From: Streptomyces umbrinus | GTDB taxonomy: Bacteria; Actinomycetota; Actinomycetes; Streptomycetales; Streptomycetaceae | Reading direction: 5' to 3' | Assembly (NCBI RefSeq): GCF_030817415.1 | Contig: NZ_JAUSZI010000002.1 | Location: 4,402,001 to 4,466,000, forward strand | DNA length: 64,000 nucleotides | Shown: positions 33,152-42,233 of the stretch, in pieces | Position numbering within the stretch: position 1 is the stretch's first letter | How the letters are laid out: every line of letters starts with the position of its first letter | Position numbers and translations under genes: made by a program | The notes under the pieces: generated by a model | Databases searched by the model: none | Told to the model about the DNA's origin: nothing | The model's input: the letters and a program-made list of their open reading frames with translations, nothing else

Positions 33152-33766
33152 CTACAGCCAGCCCTTCTCCCTTGCGATTCTGACCGCCTCCGCCCTGTTC
33201 CGTGCCGCCAGTTTTTGGATGGCTGTGGAGAGGTAGTTGCGGACCGTGCCCTGGGAGAGGTGGAGGGTCGTTGCCAGGTCGGCGTTGGTGGAGCCGTCGG
33301 CCGCCGCGCGGAGGATCTCGCGTTCGCGGTCGGTCAGGGGGTTGGCGCCCTCGGCCAGGGCGGCCGCGGCGAGGGCGGGGTCGATGACGCGTTCGCCGGT
33401 GAGGACCTTGCGTACGGCCGCGGCGAGTTGGGCGGCGGGCGCGTCCTTCACCAGGAAGGCGTCGGCGCCCGCCTCCATGGCGCTGCGGAGGTAGCCGGGG
33501 CGGCCGAAGGTCGTGAGGATGACCAGCTTGAGCGCGGGGAACTCCCGGTGGAGCTCGGCCGCCGCCTCGATGCCGGTGGCGCCCGGCATTTCGATGTCCA
33601 GGAGCGCCACGTCCACGTCGTGCCCGCGTACGGCGGCCAGCACCTCGTCGCCGCGGGCGACCTGTGCCACCACGTCGATGTCCGGTTCGAGGCCGAGCAG
33701 AGCCGCGAGTGCCTCGCGGACCATCGACTGGTCCTCTGCGAGCAGGACCTTGATCGTTCGGCTCAT
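33152..33766 (-). CDS. NarL/DesR-type response regulator
   Basis: 204 residues. The receiver domain has LLAEDQSMVREALAALL (acidic pocket), the phosphoacceptor Asp in VALLDIEMPG, LTTFGRPGYLRSAMEAGADAFLVKD (Thr and Lys switch residues). The C-terminal LuxR-type HTH is LTDREREILRAAADGSTNADLATTLHLSQGTVRNYLS. The start overlaps the kinase stop as ATGA. Being downstream of an ABC-2 exporter, it probably controls that operon through the palindrome at 36701. Confidence 0.93.
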   Translation of the reverse strand: MSRTIKVLLAEDQSMVREALAALLGLEPDIDVVAQVARGDEVLAAVRGHDVDVALLDIEMPGATGIEAAAELHREFPALKLVILTTFGRPGYLRSAMEAGADAFLVKDAPAAQLAAAVRKVLTGERVIDPALAAAALAEGANPLTDREREILRAAADGSTNADLATTLHLSQGTVRNYLSTAIQKLAARNRAEAVRIAREKGWL

Positions 33767-34932
33767 GCCCCGGATCCTACGGCCGCCGCGTCCGCCGGTA
33801 CGCGGGCCAGCAGCCGGAACCCGTGCCGCCCGCGCCGCCCGCCCCCCGCCTCCAGCTCTCCGCCCACCTTCTCCAGCCGTTCCCGCAGTCCGGTCAGCCC
33901 GTTGCCCGGACCGCTGTCCGCGCCGCCCCCGTCGTCCTCCACGCTCAGCTCCAGCACCGGCCCGTCCAGCGTCTGGCGCCGCACCAGCTCCACCGCGCAG
34001 CGCCGGGCGCCGCTGTGGCGTACGACGTTGGTGATCGCCTCGCGCAGCGCCCAGGCCAGCGCGGACTCGGTCTCCGAGGCGACGCCCGTGAGGTCCGGTT
34101 CGGCAGGCAGTTCGGCCGTGATGCCCGCCGCCGTGAGGGCGACCCGCGCGCCCGCGAGTTCGCCGGGCAGCCGGGGCCGCCGGTAGCCGGTGACCGCCTC
34201 CCGGACGTCGACCATGGCCTGCCGGCTGACGTTCTCGATGTCGGCGACCTGCTGGGCCGCCTTGTCGGGGTGCTCGGGCAGCATCCGGCCCGCGAGCTCG
34301 CTCTTCAGAGTGATCAGCGAGAGCGAGTGACCGAGCAGGTCGTGCAGGTCGCGGGCAAGCCGCAGCCGTTCCTCGTTGGCCGCGAGCTGGGCGACGGTGG
34401 CGCGCGCCTCACGCAGCTCGATCGTCGTACGGATCAGGGTGCGGACGCCGACCATGGCGAAACCGCCGAGGAGCGCCGGGAGGAGCAGCGAGGCCAGGTA
34501 CTCGTTCCCCTCCGGTACGGAGAGGGCGATCACCGTCATCAGCGCGGACACGCCCGGGACGGTCAGCCGTGCCAGCCGCGGAGGCAGTGCCGCGCCGGAC
34601 GCGACCGACACGTACACGAACAGGACGAGCCACTCGCGGCCGAGGGTGAGCGAGAGGATCGAGGACTGGGCCGCGAGCACGGCCAGTGAGCCGAGCACCA
34701 CACCGTTCGTCTCACCGCGTCCGGCGCGGAAGATCAGGGCGAAGTACCAGACGACGAAGGCCACCAGGCCGAGGACGCCGAGGACGCGGACTCCGTCGCT
34801 GTGCCCGCCGTGCAGCAGGTCGCTCACGGGTGCGCTCAGGTAGGCGAGCCAGATGCTGGTCCAGAGGAGCTTGACCGCCCGCTGCTTCCGGTTCGTGGGG
34901 CGCTGCCCGATGCCGATCTCCACACCGCTCAC
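33763..34932 (-). CDS. Sensor histidine kinase, HisKA_3 type (DesK-like)
   Basis: 389 residues from GTG 34932, which overlaps the permease stop as GTGA. Four to five membrane helices occupy about residues 20-160 with almost no extracytoplasmic loop, so it probably senses a signal within the membrane. The phosphoacceptor His is in LRLARDLHDLLGHSLSLI. The ATPase has an N-box REAITNVVRHSGARR and the G-boxes VEDDGGG and GNGLTGLRERLE. It pairs with the downstream NarL-type regulator. Confidence 0.92.
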   Translation of the reverse strand: MSGVEIGIGQRPTNRKQRAVKLLWTSIWLAYLSAPVSDLLHGGHSDGVRVLGVLGLVAFVVWYFALIFRAGRGETNGVVLGSLAVLAAQSSILSLTLGREWLVLFVYVSVASGAALPPRLARLTVPGVSALMTVIALSVPEGNEYLASLLLPALLGGFAMVGVRTLIRTTIELREARATVAQLAANEERLRLARDLHDLLGHSLSLITLKSELAGRMLPEHPDKAAQQVADIENVSRQAMVDVREAVTGYRRPRLPGELAGARVALTAAGITAELPAEPDLTGVASETESALAWALREAITNVVRHSGARRCAVELVRRQTLDGPVLELSVEDDGGGADSGPGNGLTGLRERLEKVGGELEAGGGRRGRHGFRLLARVPADAAAVGSGA

Positions 34933-35714
34933 GCCTTCAGCGTGTCCTTCCTGTACAGCCAGGCCGCGCCGCCCGCGAACAGGACGAAGGAGACTGCGAG
35001 GATGGCGAGGTCCTTCGCGTGCGGGGCCCGGCTCTGTTCGATGGCCTGCCCGAGGGCAGCGTACGCGTGCGTGGGCAGCCACTTCGCGATGTCCTGCAGC
35101 CAGTCCGGGAAGGTCGTCGTGGGCATCCACAGTCCGCCCAGCATGGACAGGCCGAAGTACACGATCATCGTGATCGGGCGGACCGCGTCACCGCTCGCCA
35201 GGTAGCCGATGGCGACGCCGAGCGCGGCGAAGACGAGGCTGCCGGCCCAGATCGCGCCGGTGAGCGCGAGCCACTGCCAGACGTCCAGGCGTACGTCCTT
35301 CACGGCCGCGGCGACCACGAAGACGACGACGATCGACGGCAGGCTGATCACGGCGGCGCTCGCGGTCTTCGCGAAGACGTAGCCGCGTCCGGGCAGGGTG
35401 GTGAGCCGCAACTGCCGTACCCAGCCGCTCTCGCGCTCCTTGGCGATGCGCTCGCTGTTGCCCATGAGGACGGCTGTCAGGGCGCCGAAGGACGCCATGG
35501 AGACCATGAAGAAGGTCGGCAGGGTGAGCCCGGTGCCGTCGACCTTGGTGGTGCTGTCGGCGCTGCCCGCGATCAGCAGGAACAGGGCCGAGGGGTAGAT
35601 CACCGAGAAGAACAGGAACTTGCGGTTGCGCAGGGCGCGGATGATCTCCAGCTTTGTCAGACCGCTCATACCGGACATGCCGTTCACGGCCTTCATGGGG
35701 TTCATGGCGTTCAT
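34929..35714 (-). CDS. ABC-2 type exporter permease
   Basis: 261 residues with six membrane helices, an N-terminal cytoplasmic TKLEIIRALRNRKFLFFSVIYP and the ABC-2 signature region IGYLASGDAVRPITMIVYFGLSMLGGLWMPTTTFPDWLQDIAKWLPT. It starts at ATG 35714, overlapping the ATPase stop as ATGA. It should form a homodimer with the ATPase to export a drug, peptide or lipid. The N-terminal run MNAMNPMKAVNGMSGMSGL contains five Met codons, so the start may lie slightly downstream. Confidence 0.9.
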   Translation of the reverse strand: MNAMNPMKAVNGMSGMSGLTKLEIIRALRNRKFLFFSVIYPSALFLLIAGSADSTTKVDGTGLTLPTFFMVSMASFGALTAVLMGNSERIAKERESGWVRQLRLTTLPGRGYVFAKTASAAVISLPSIVVVFVVAAAVKDVRLDVWQWLALTGAIWAGSLVFAALGVAIGYLASGDAVRPITMIVYFGLSMLGGLWMPTTTFPDWLQDIAKWLPTHAYAALGQAIEQSRAPHAKDLAILAVSFVLFAGGAAWLYRKDTLKA

Positions 35715-36640
35715 GAGGTGCGCGCCTCCTCGGCGGCGGTGATGGCGACGAAGGCCTGCTCCAGTCCGAGCCCGGCCACTTCGAGGTTGCGGGGGTAGAC
35801 GCCTAGTCCGTAGAGGGCGTGGACAGTCGCGTCGGCGTCGGAGGACTGGATGCGGACCGTGTGGCCCGACACGTCGAGCGAGGTGAGGAAGGGCAGGTCG
35901 CGCAGTGCGAGATCGTCGACCGGCCCCTCCAGGTCGAACGCGATCCGCCGGGCGCCGGCCTTCGCCTTGATCTCGGCGGCGGTGCCGTCCGCGAGCAGCC
36001 GTCCCCGGTGCAGGACGAGCACGCGGTCGGCTATGGTGTCGGCCTCCTCCAGGTAGTGCGTGGCGAAGAGGACCGTCCGCCCCTGGTCGGCCTGCTCGCG
36101 CATGGTGGCCCAGAATGCCTGGCGCGCGGAGACGTCCATGCCGGTCGTCGGCTCGTCGAGGACGATGAGGTCGCTGTCCCCGGCCGTGGCGAGCGCGAAG
36201 CGCACGCGCTGCTGCTGGCCGCCCGAGAGCTTGTTGACCTTGCGGTCCGCCATCTGTGTGAGGCTCGCGCGGGCGAGCACGTCCTGCACGGGAAACGGCT
36301 TCGGGTGCAGGTCGCAGGCCAGCCGCACCAGTTCCCCGACCGTGACCTCGTCCATCAGCCCGCCGCTCTGCAGCATCGCGCCGACGCGCCCGGCGACGAT
36401 GGCGTCCCGCGGACTGCCGCCGAACACCCGCACCGAGCCGCTGTCCGGGTGCTTGAGGCCGAGCAGCAGGTCGAGCGTGGTCGACTTGCCGGCGCCGTTC
36501 GGCCCCAGCAGGGCCACGGTCTCGCCCGGGTGCAGGGCCAGCGTGAGCCCGTCCACGGCCCGTACGCTTCCGTAGGTCTTGGTCACCTGATCGAACCCGA
36601 CCACCGAGCCGGTGGCCTCCGCTGTCGCAGTCGCTGTCAT
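35711..36640 (-). CDS. ABC exporter ATP-binding protein
   Basis: 309 residues. Walker A GPNGAGKSTT, Q-loop MLQSGGLMDEVTV, signature LSGGQQQRVRFALATAGD, Walker B LIVLDEPTTGMD and H-loop FATHYLEEAD are complete. A C-terminal ~90-residue regulatory domain is typical of DrrA/CcmA-type exporters. It is the first gene of a four-gene coupled operon (ATPase, permease, kinase, regulator), the usual plan of DesKR/LnrJK-like resistance systems. Confidence 0.93.
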   Translation of the reverse strand: MTATATAEATGSVVGFDQVTKTYGSVRAVDGLTLALHPGETVALLGPNGAGKSTTLDLLLGLKHPDSGSVRVFGGSPRDAIVAGRVGAMLQSGGLMDEVTVGELVRLACDLHPKPFPVQDVLARASLTQMADRKVNKLSGGQQQRVRFALATAGDSDLIVLDEPTTGMDVSARQAFWATMREQADQGRTVLFATHYLEEADTIADRVLVLHRGRLLADGTAAEIKAKAGARRIAFDLEGPVDDLALRDLPFLTSLDVSGHTVRIQSSDADATVHALYGLGVYPRNLEVAGLGLEQAFVAITAAEEARTS

Positions 36641-36700
36641 GTGACCCAGCGTGGCGGGAGGCGGGCCCCGCCCGGCAGTGTCGGCCGTCGTGACTCCCGG

Positions 36701-36714
36701 ATGACAGATGTCAT
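36701..36714. promoter_or_regulatory. Perfect palindrome ATGACA-GA-TGTCAT upstream of the exporter operon
   Basis: The inverted repeat of six-base arms with a two-base centre lies about 60 bp upstream of the ATPase ATG, on the only transcript start region of the operon. NarL-family regulators bind such short palindromes, so the operon's own regulator is the natural candidate. Confidence 0.55.
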
Positions 36715-36780
36715 GTGCGGGTACGCGGAGGCGACCGGCAAAGGGGACCGGCCCGGGCGGTCAGGGGGGTCACGCGAAGC

Positions 36781-37626
36781 TCACCTCTTGGCCCCGAGCA
36801 CCTCGAGCGCGTCCGCCACCGACCGGAGAAAAGCGGCGTACGCGTGGGCGCTGCACGGCAGTTCCGGGTTCCAGGGCTCCACGGTCGCGGTCGAGGTGAG
36901 GGCGTGCCAGGCGGGCACGGACTCCAACTCCCCCGCCGGTACGGCGTTCACGCGGGCGTCCGCGAGGACCAGGTCGGGGGCGAGGCCGACGGCATGCTCC
37001 CAAGTGGTCGTGGCCCAGTTCGCGCCCCCGGCACCCGGCTCGACGAACTCCACGCCCAGCTCGGCCAGATGACGCAGTTCGGGCCAGGTCCCGGGCCGGG
37101 CGAGATGCACCTGGCGGGCTCCGGCGGCCGACAGCGCGAGCACCTTCAGCGGAGCGGCGGCGGCCCGTACGGCGTCCTCCGCGGCGGCCAACTCGCTGTC
37201 CCCACCCGCCGGTTCGCCGCCGAGGGCCACCGACAGTTGGTCGAAGCGCCCCAGGATGTCGGGCAGCGAGGTGTCGCCGCCGACCGCGAGCGCGAGGACG
37301 GGTGCGCCGGCCCGTTTCGCCGCCGCCTCCGTGACGGCGTACGGCTTCTCCCGGTCGTACGTGACGTCGACGACGATGTCGGGCCGTACGGAACGTATGG
37401 CCCCGTCGTCGAGTCCCTTGCCCGCGCCCAGGTACGGGACGTCGGCCAGGGCACCGGACTTGGCACGGTCGGGCTCGTCGCCGTCGTGGCCTGATCCGTA
37501 CACCCCGACGGGCCGCACCCCCAGATCCCACAGTGCCGCGCCCGCGCGGACGTACGCGGCCACCCTCTCGGGCCGCCCGATGCGCCGTAACGTGATCCCC
37601 CGGTCGTCCGTGAACTCCCAGCCCAT
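36781..37626 (-). CDS. Periplasmic-binding-fold protein (iron-siderophore/B12 type) lacking a signal peptide
   Basis: 281 residues from ATG 37626. The frame follows PF01497-type binding proteins: RPERVAAYVRAGAALWDLGVRPVGVYG, IRSVRPDIVVDVTYD, GRFDQLSVALGG, LAPDLVLADARV and W..L at the lip. The start MGWEFTDDRGITLRRIG has no signal peptide or lipobox. The upstream in-frame residues to 37737 contain none either. It may be cytoplasmic, or exported by an unknown route. No ABC permease or ATPase partner is adjacent. AAGGGGCGGG precedes the ATG. Confidence 0.8.
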   Translation of the reverse strand: MGWEFTDDRGITLRRIGRPERVAAYVRAGAALWDLGVRPVGVYGSGHDGDEPDRAKSGALADVPYLGAGKGLDDGAIRSVRPDIVVDVTYDREKPYAVTEAAAKRAGAPVLALAVGGDTSLPDILGRFDQLSVALGGEPAGGDSELAAAEDAVRAAAAPLKVLALSAAGARQVHLARPGTWPELRHLAELGVEFVEPGAGGANWATTTWEHAVGLAPDLVLADARVNAVPAGELESVPAWHALTSTATVEPWNPELPCSAHAYAAFLRSVADALEVLGAKR

Positions 37627-37700
37627 ACGGCACCCGCCCCTTCGGCACCCGCCCGGCGCGGGCCACTCGGGCCACGATGAGCCGGACGCCGGAACGAGAC

Positions 37701-37734
37701 AAGGGGACACCCGGCCATCACCGGGTGCCCCCTT
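37701..37734 (-). terminator. Hairpin downstream of the large collagen-like protein gene
   Basis: 37701-37714 and 37721-37734 form a 14-bp stem with one A-C mismatch around a 6-nt loop. It lies 28 bp after the stop at 37762 on the minus strand. Confidence 0.75.
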
Positions 37735-37761
37735 CAACCAGTCGGCTCAACCAGTGCGCGA

Positions 37762-40317
37762 CTAGCTGGGGTTGGTCTCGATCACTCCGACACGGTCCGC
37801 CGCCGTCTTGCCGAGGAGCGCCGGGCGCATCGCGCCGACCACGTCCTGGGGCGTCACGGGGGTCTTCTTGCCGTTGCCCCGGGTGATCAGCACGCCGTCG
37901 TAGGCGCTGCCGTACAGCTCCTTCAGCGCTTCCAGGTCGTAGTACTCGACCAGCTTGCCCTGGGCGTTGGCCTTGACGCCGAGGAACTTCCACAGGGAGT
38001 TCTCCGGGCTGAACTGGAGCTCCACCCCGCCGGCCTTGACCGTCACGTTGGCCGACATCGCCGGCTGCGCGAACGCCTTCATCATGCGGTCGACCTCGGC
38101 CTTGGTGACCTTGGGCTCCTTGGTCGTGGTGGGAACCTTGACGGTCGCCGCCTTGCCGGTCTCCACCTGCGCGCGGTACGCCTCCTCGACGGCCTCCGTC
38201 GACTGTCCGGTGTCGATGCCCTTGCCCGCCTTGCCGTAGACGGCGACGGCCTTGCCCGACTGGAACTTGATCGTGCCCTCGGTCGCCGAGCCGGAGCCGC
38301 CCGCGGCGCGCTCCAGGGCGGCCGTCAGCTTCTCCTCGTCGACGGGCATCGATGGGTCGACCACGCGATGGTTGCCGAACAGCGAGCCGATCACCGAGAC
38401 GGGGTTGTAGTCGCTGCCCGCCGCGGACCGTACCGTCGCCTGGCTGTCGAGCTGGAGACCGGCCTGGTCCGGCCTGAGGGTGACGGTGTCGCCCTCGACC
38501 GAGAGCCGCAGCGGCTTGGCCGCCCGCGTCTTGAAGGCGTCGTCGAGCTTCTTGACGGCCTCGTCACGGGTGCCGCCGCCGATGTCGACGCCGAGCACGG
38601 TGGTGCCCTTGGGCACGTCGGAGTGGTTCATGAGCAGCCCGGCGCCGTACGCGATGCCGCCGAGTGTGACCACGCCGGTGACCAGCAGAACGAGCTTGCT
38701 GCGGCCCTTTTTCTTCTTGGGCCGCGAGGCCGCGGGCGCCGCCGGCGAGACCGGGTCGGGCAGCTTCGGGGGCTGGTGCGGCAGCGGTCCGTCGGTGTGC
38801 GCGCCCGGTCCGAACGAGGAGTTCGGGGCGGGCGGTACGACGGGGATGCCGCTGGTCAGCGTGTGTCCGGAGACGTTCTCACCGGCGCCGCCGTAGCCCG
38901 GCGTACCGGGTTCGGGGGCGGGCTTCTGCGGGGTGAGGATCGCGGTGTCGTCGCTCATCCCGCCGCCGGGTCCTCCGGTGAAGGACGAGCCGTGCTGGGC
39001 GCCCTTGCCACCGGGGAAGCCGGGACCACTGGGGCCGGCGCCCTGACCAGCGGGGCCACCGGGACCACCGGCGAAGCCCGAGCCGCCGGGACCACCGGGG
39101 CCGGCGCCCTGACCGCCAGGACCACCAGGTCCGCCGGGGAAACCGGAGCCGTGCTGGGCGCCGTTGGGGCCGGGGAAGCCCGAGCCGTCCGGTGCTCCGG
39201 GTCCACCCGATCCGCCGGGGAAGCCGGAGCCGTTCTGCGCGCCGTTGGGGCCGGGGAAGCCCGAGCCGTCCGGTGCTCCGGCGCCACCCGGTCCGCCGGG
39301 AGCGCCGTGGAACGCGGCGGCACCCTGACCGTTCTGGTCGCCCATGCCACCACGGACCCGCGGACCGCCGGGTGCACCGGGGCCGCCCTGACCACCGGGG
39401 CCACCGGGCCCGCCGGGCCCGCCCGGGACTCCGCCGCGCACAGCGCCGGGCGGTGTCAGGCGGCCGTCGCCGGTGGCCGGCCCGCCGGTCGGGCCCGAAG
39501 GTCCGCCCTGGCCGCCGCCGGAGAAGTAGGGAAGCCCGTCGCGCCGCGGCTCACCGCCGCCGTCGCCCGTGCCGTCCGTCGGATACGGCGAGTTGCCGGG
39601 GCCGTTGCCCAGCGGCCCCGCCGCCAGTGCCGCGGACACGTCGAAGGAACCGGTACCGCCGCCGTGGCCGGGCGCCACGGGCCCGGTACCGCCCGCGCCG
39701 GGCAGCCCGGCGCCGTTGGTGCCGCCGGGCCGGGAGCCACCGGGCCTGGCCGCACCACCGGCACCGGCGCCGTTGGGCGCACCTGAGCCGGAGGGCCGTG
39801 CAGCGGGTGCACCGGAAGCGCCAACTCCCGTACCGGGGCCCGGCGCACCCGAAGCGCCGGGCGTCCCGGCGCCGTTGGTGCCGCCACCGCCCGGACCGCC
39901 CTTGGGCGCACCGGACTTGCGTGGCGCGAACCAGTCGCTGGTCTTGTCCTCGGCGGCGGCCGTGGGCATGGGGTGGGATCCGGTGTCGGAGTCCACGGGC
40001 CCGCCCACGCCGGTGCTCGGCCCGGTGTCGACAGGGGCCTGTGTGGGCACACTCGTGCTGTCGGAGGTCTCACCGCCTCCGACGGGCGTGCGCACGACCA
40101 CCGGCGGAATGGGCCGGGATCCGGGGATGTTGATGCGGATCCGCGTCGTCAGCGTGGTCTCGGTCTTGGGCTGCTCCGGCCGGTCACCGGCGGAACGGCC
40201 ATTGTCGGCGGCGCCGTCGGAAGCCTTGGGCGTTCCGTACGGCGGAGTCCCCGACGGGTATGCGGTTCCGCCGCGCCCGTTGGGCCCGGAGGACGGACTG
40301 TCAGTTTCACGACTCAA
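37762..40317 (-). CDS. Large membrane protein with collagen-like cytoplasmic region and extracellular peptidoglycan-binding-4-type domain
   Basis: About 851 residues from TTG 40317, with AGGAG eight bases upstream. Residues ~1-550 are Gly/Pro-rich, with long collagen-like Gly-X-Y runs such as GGPGGPGGPGGQGGPGAPGG and repeats of PDGSGFPGPNGAQ. A basic KKKKGRSK, one membrane helix (LVLLVTGVVTLGGIAYGAGLL) and about 270 exported residues follow, containing PG_binding_4-like repeats (LRLSVEGDTVTLRPDQAGLQLD, VTVKAGGVELQFSPENSLW). Such exported domains often precede VanW or L,D-transpeptidase domains, but neither is present here. The likely role is cell-wall attachment or scaffolding. The collagen-like part should be cytoplasmic, which is unusual. 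Confidence 0.82.
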   Translation of the reverse strand: MSRETDSPSSGPNGRGGTAYPSGTPPYGTPKASDGAADNGRSAGDRPEQPKTETTLTTRIRINIPGSRPIPPVVVRTPVGGGETSDSTSVPTQAPVDTGPSTGVGGPVDSDTGSHPMPTAAAEDKTSDWFAPRKSGAPKGGPGGGGTNGAGTPGASGAPGPGTGVGASGAPAARPSGSGAPNGAGAGGAARPGGSRPGGTNGAGLPGAGGTGPVAPGHGGGTGSFDVSAALAAGPLGNGPGNSPYPTDGTGDGGGEPRRDGLPYFSGGGQGGPSGPTGGPATGDGRLTPPGAVRGGVPGGPGGPGGPGGQGGPGAPGGPRVRGGMGDQNGQGAAAFHGAPGGPGGAGAPDGSGFPGPNGAQNGSGFPGGSGGPGAPDGSGFPGPNGAQHGSGFPGGPGGPGGQGAGPGGPGGSGFAGGPGGPAGQGAGPSGPGFPGGKGAQHGSSFTGGPGGGMSDDTAILTPQKPAPEPGTPGYGGAGENVSGHTLTSGIPVVPPAPNSSFGPGAHTDGPLPHQPPKLPDPVSPAAPAASRPKKKKGRSKLVLLVTGVVTLGGIAYGAGLLMNHSDVPKGTTVLGVDIGGGTRDEAVKKLDDAFKTRAAKPLRLSVEGDTVTLRPDQAGLQLDSQATVRSAAGSDYNPVSVIGSLFGNHRVVDPSMPVDEEKLTAALERAAGGSGSATEGTIKFQSGKAVAVYGKAGKGIDTGQSTEAVEEAYRAQVETGKAATVKVPTTTKEPKVTKAEVDRMMKAFAQPAMSANVTVKAGGVELQFSPENSLWKFLGVKANAQGKLVEYYDLEALKELYGSAYDGVLITRGNGKKTPVTPQDVVGAMRPALLGKTAADRVGVIETNPS

Positions 40318-40477
40318 GGCAGGTTCTCCTGGTTGGCTCCACCGCCCGTGTACTCGACCTCGCTTCGGGCGGCTCGGCGGCGCGCACCACCATACTGGCC
40401 ACTTGTCGCCCGCAACCTTCGGCCGTAGGGGAAACCCACACCGGACTTGCACCTGCGCACTGTGGCGAAGTGGTACG

Positions 40478-40903
40478 TCACTTGCCAAGTCGGGCGGCGG
40501 GCCCACCTGGTTGCCGCCCCGGGCCAAGGGTGGCGCACATCACAGCCACGGCCATTCCGCCGAGCAGGAAGAGGTAGGAGCCCGCTCCCGCGGCGAAAAG
40601 GAAGTCCCCCTCCGGCCTGCTCGCGGTGAGCAGGACGACGGCGATCATCCAGCCGGCGGCGGGTGCGACGGCCCCGCCCCGGCCACCGGTCGCCCGTCCC
40701 CCGCCGACGAAGAGCCCCGCCGCGCCGGCCAGCGCGAGCAGCAGCCCGCCCGGGAACAGGCCCGACTGGACCAGTCCGCCGGACGCCCCGACCACGGCAC
40801 CCAGCACGAAGAGCCCCAGGTGGACGAGGATCCGTCCCGCCGAGGGCGCTCGCGGGGGCTCGGCGAGCATGCTGCCCGCACCCGGCCTGTTCGCCGTACT
40901 CAT
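40478..40903 (-). CDS. DUF6113-type membrane protein
   Basis: 141 residues with four predicted membrane helices: ILVHLGLFVLGAVVGASGGL, LLLALAGAAGLFVGG, GWMIAVVLLTAS and YLFLLGGMAVAVMCATLG. I recall it as a family found beside mshB in Streptomyces. Function is unknown. It starts at ATG 40903, 41 bp downstream of mshB on the same strand, so cotranscription with mshB is likely. Confidence 0.82.
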   Translation of the reverse strand: MSTANRPGAGSMLAEPPRAPSAGRILVHLGLFVLGAVVGASGGLVQSGLFPGGLLLALAGAAGLFVGGGRATGGRGGAVAPAAGWMIAVVLLTASRPEGDFLFAAGAGSYLFLLGGMAVAVMCATLGPGRQPGGPAARLGK

Positions 40904-40943
40904 CAGCCACTCACTTCATTACGTGTCGGACATCCAACACGAC

Positions 40944-41840
40944 TCATCGGACACCCTCATCCTTTTCGACCGTCCCGGCGAACAGGTCCGTCTCCCGCGC
41001 CGGGCCTTCGTGCTCGCCGCGCACCAACTCGTAGTACTCCACGACGAACAGCGGCTGCGCGAGCTGGTTGGAGAGCGCGAACCACGGCTCGACGACCTCG
41101 ATCTGGGTGGCGTGCGCCCGCATCGCGGCGGCCTTGGCCGCGGCGAAGGGGGTGCCGTCGATCTCGGTGGTGATCAGGGAGTCGTCCACCACGCCCGGCA
41201 CGTCGTCGACGGCCGCGGAGGCGGGGAACGGCAGTTCGTCGAGGACGTCCTTGAGGCGGGCGAAGCCCTCCTCGGCGACCGGGCGCGGTACGCGGTTCCA
41301 GTAGATCTTTGCGATCGTCCACGGTTCGCCGAGCTCCGGACCGAAGCCGGGCTCCGCGGCCAGGTCGGCGGCGCGCATGGCGACGCGGTGGGCCTGGATG
41401 TGGTCCGGGTGGCCGTAGCCGCCGTTCGTGTCGTACGTCACGAGCACCTGGGGGCGCACCTCGCGGATCACACGGACGAGATCCGCGGCCGCCTCGTCGA
41501 CGTCCGCCTGCCAGAAGCAGCGCGGGTCGTCGTTGTCGGGCAGGCCCATCATTCCGGAGTCGTGGTAGCGGCCCGGGCCGCCGAGGGAGCGGAAGTCGCT
41601 CACCCCGAGCTCGCGCATCGCCGCGGCGAGCTCGGTCCGGCGGTGATCGCCGAGGGCCTCGCCCGACAGGTGGGCGAGGCCGGGCGGGATGACCTCGCCC
41701 CGCTGGCCAAGGGTGCAGGTCACGAGCGTGACGTGGGCGCCCTCGGCCGCGTACCTGGCCATGGTCGTGCCGTTGTTGATCGCCTCGTCGTCCGGGTGCG
41801 CGTGCACCAGGAGAAGACGCCGGGAGGGCAGTTCCGTCAT
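40944..41840 (-). CDS. mshB: Mycothiol biosynthesis deacetylase MshB
   Basis: 298 residues from ATG 41840. The LmbE/PIG-L zinc motif [14 protein letters not shown] (His and Asp ligands plus catalytic Asp) is near the N-terminus, and [13 protein letters not shown] supplies the third ligand. [14 protein letters not shown] is diagnostic for MshB/Mca rather than other LmbE proteins. It deacetylates GlcNAc-inositol in the mycothiol pathway in the cytoplasm. The presence of mycothiol fits with the SigR-type promoter elsewhere in the window. Confidence 0.95.
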   Translation of the reverse strand: MTELPSRRLLLVHAHPDDEAINNGTTMARYAAEGAHVTLVTCTLGQRGEVIPPGLAHLSGEALGDHRRTELAAAMRELGVSDFRSLGGPGRYHDSGMMGLPDNDDPRCFWQADVDEAAADLVRVIREVRPQVLVTYDTNGGYGHPDHIQAHRVAMRAADLAAEPGFGPELGEPWTIAKIYWNRVPRPVAEEGFARLKDVLDELPFPASAAVDDVPGVVDDSLITTEIDGTPFAAAKAAAMRAHATQIEVVEPWFALSNQLAQPLFVVEYYELVRGEHEGPARETDLFAGTVEKDEGVR

Positions 41841-41862
41841 GGACCCCACCCTACGAGGCGGG

Positions 41863-42057
41863 TCAGAACTTGATGTCTCCGATCATGCCCGCGATGTTCG
41901 TGGTCAGATCGTTGATCGTGGGCGCGATCGTCGAGCTGGCCAGGTAGAAGCCGAACAGGACACACACGATGGCGTGAGGCGCCTTCAGTCCTGATTTCTT
42001 GATCAGGATGAAGACGATGATCGCCAGCAGCACCACCGCCGAAATCGAGAGTGCCAC
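41863..42057 (-). CDS. Small two-helix membrane protein
   Basis: 64 residues from GTG 42057, with GGAGGTGA six bases upstream. Two helices ([18 protein letters not shown] and [21 protein letters not shown]) are separated by a short KKSGLKAP loop. The tail [16 protein letters not shown] is polar. I recall closely similar small proteins as common in streptomycetes, often in several copies. Function is unknown. It lies just upstream of mshB (22 bp), so they may share a transcript. Confidence 0.85.
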   Translation of the reverse strand: MALSISAVVLLAIIVFILIKKSGLKAPHAIVCVLFGFYLASSTIAPTINDLTTNIAGMIGDIKF

Positions 42058-42233
42058 GGCGGCTCACCTCCAAGGATCCCAGGGACGCGGGGGGTCGGAT
42101 GATGGGGGCAGTAAATCCGTACAACGGCCAGCAGGTTGATACCCACGCAGCAGTAGTGATCATAACTATTCGTACGTGCGCATTGATCGGCGCACGGCCG
42201 CACAAGGGGGCGCATGGCCAATATGGTCGGAGC

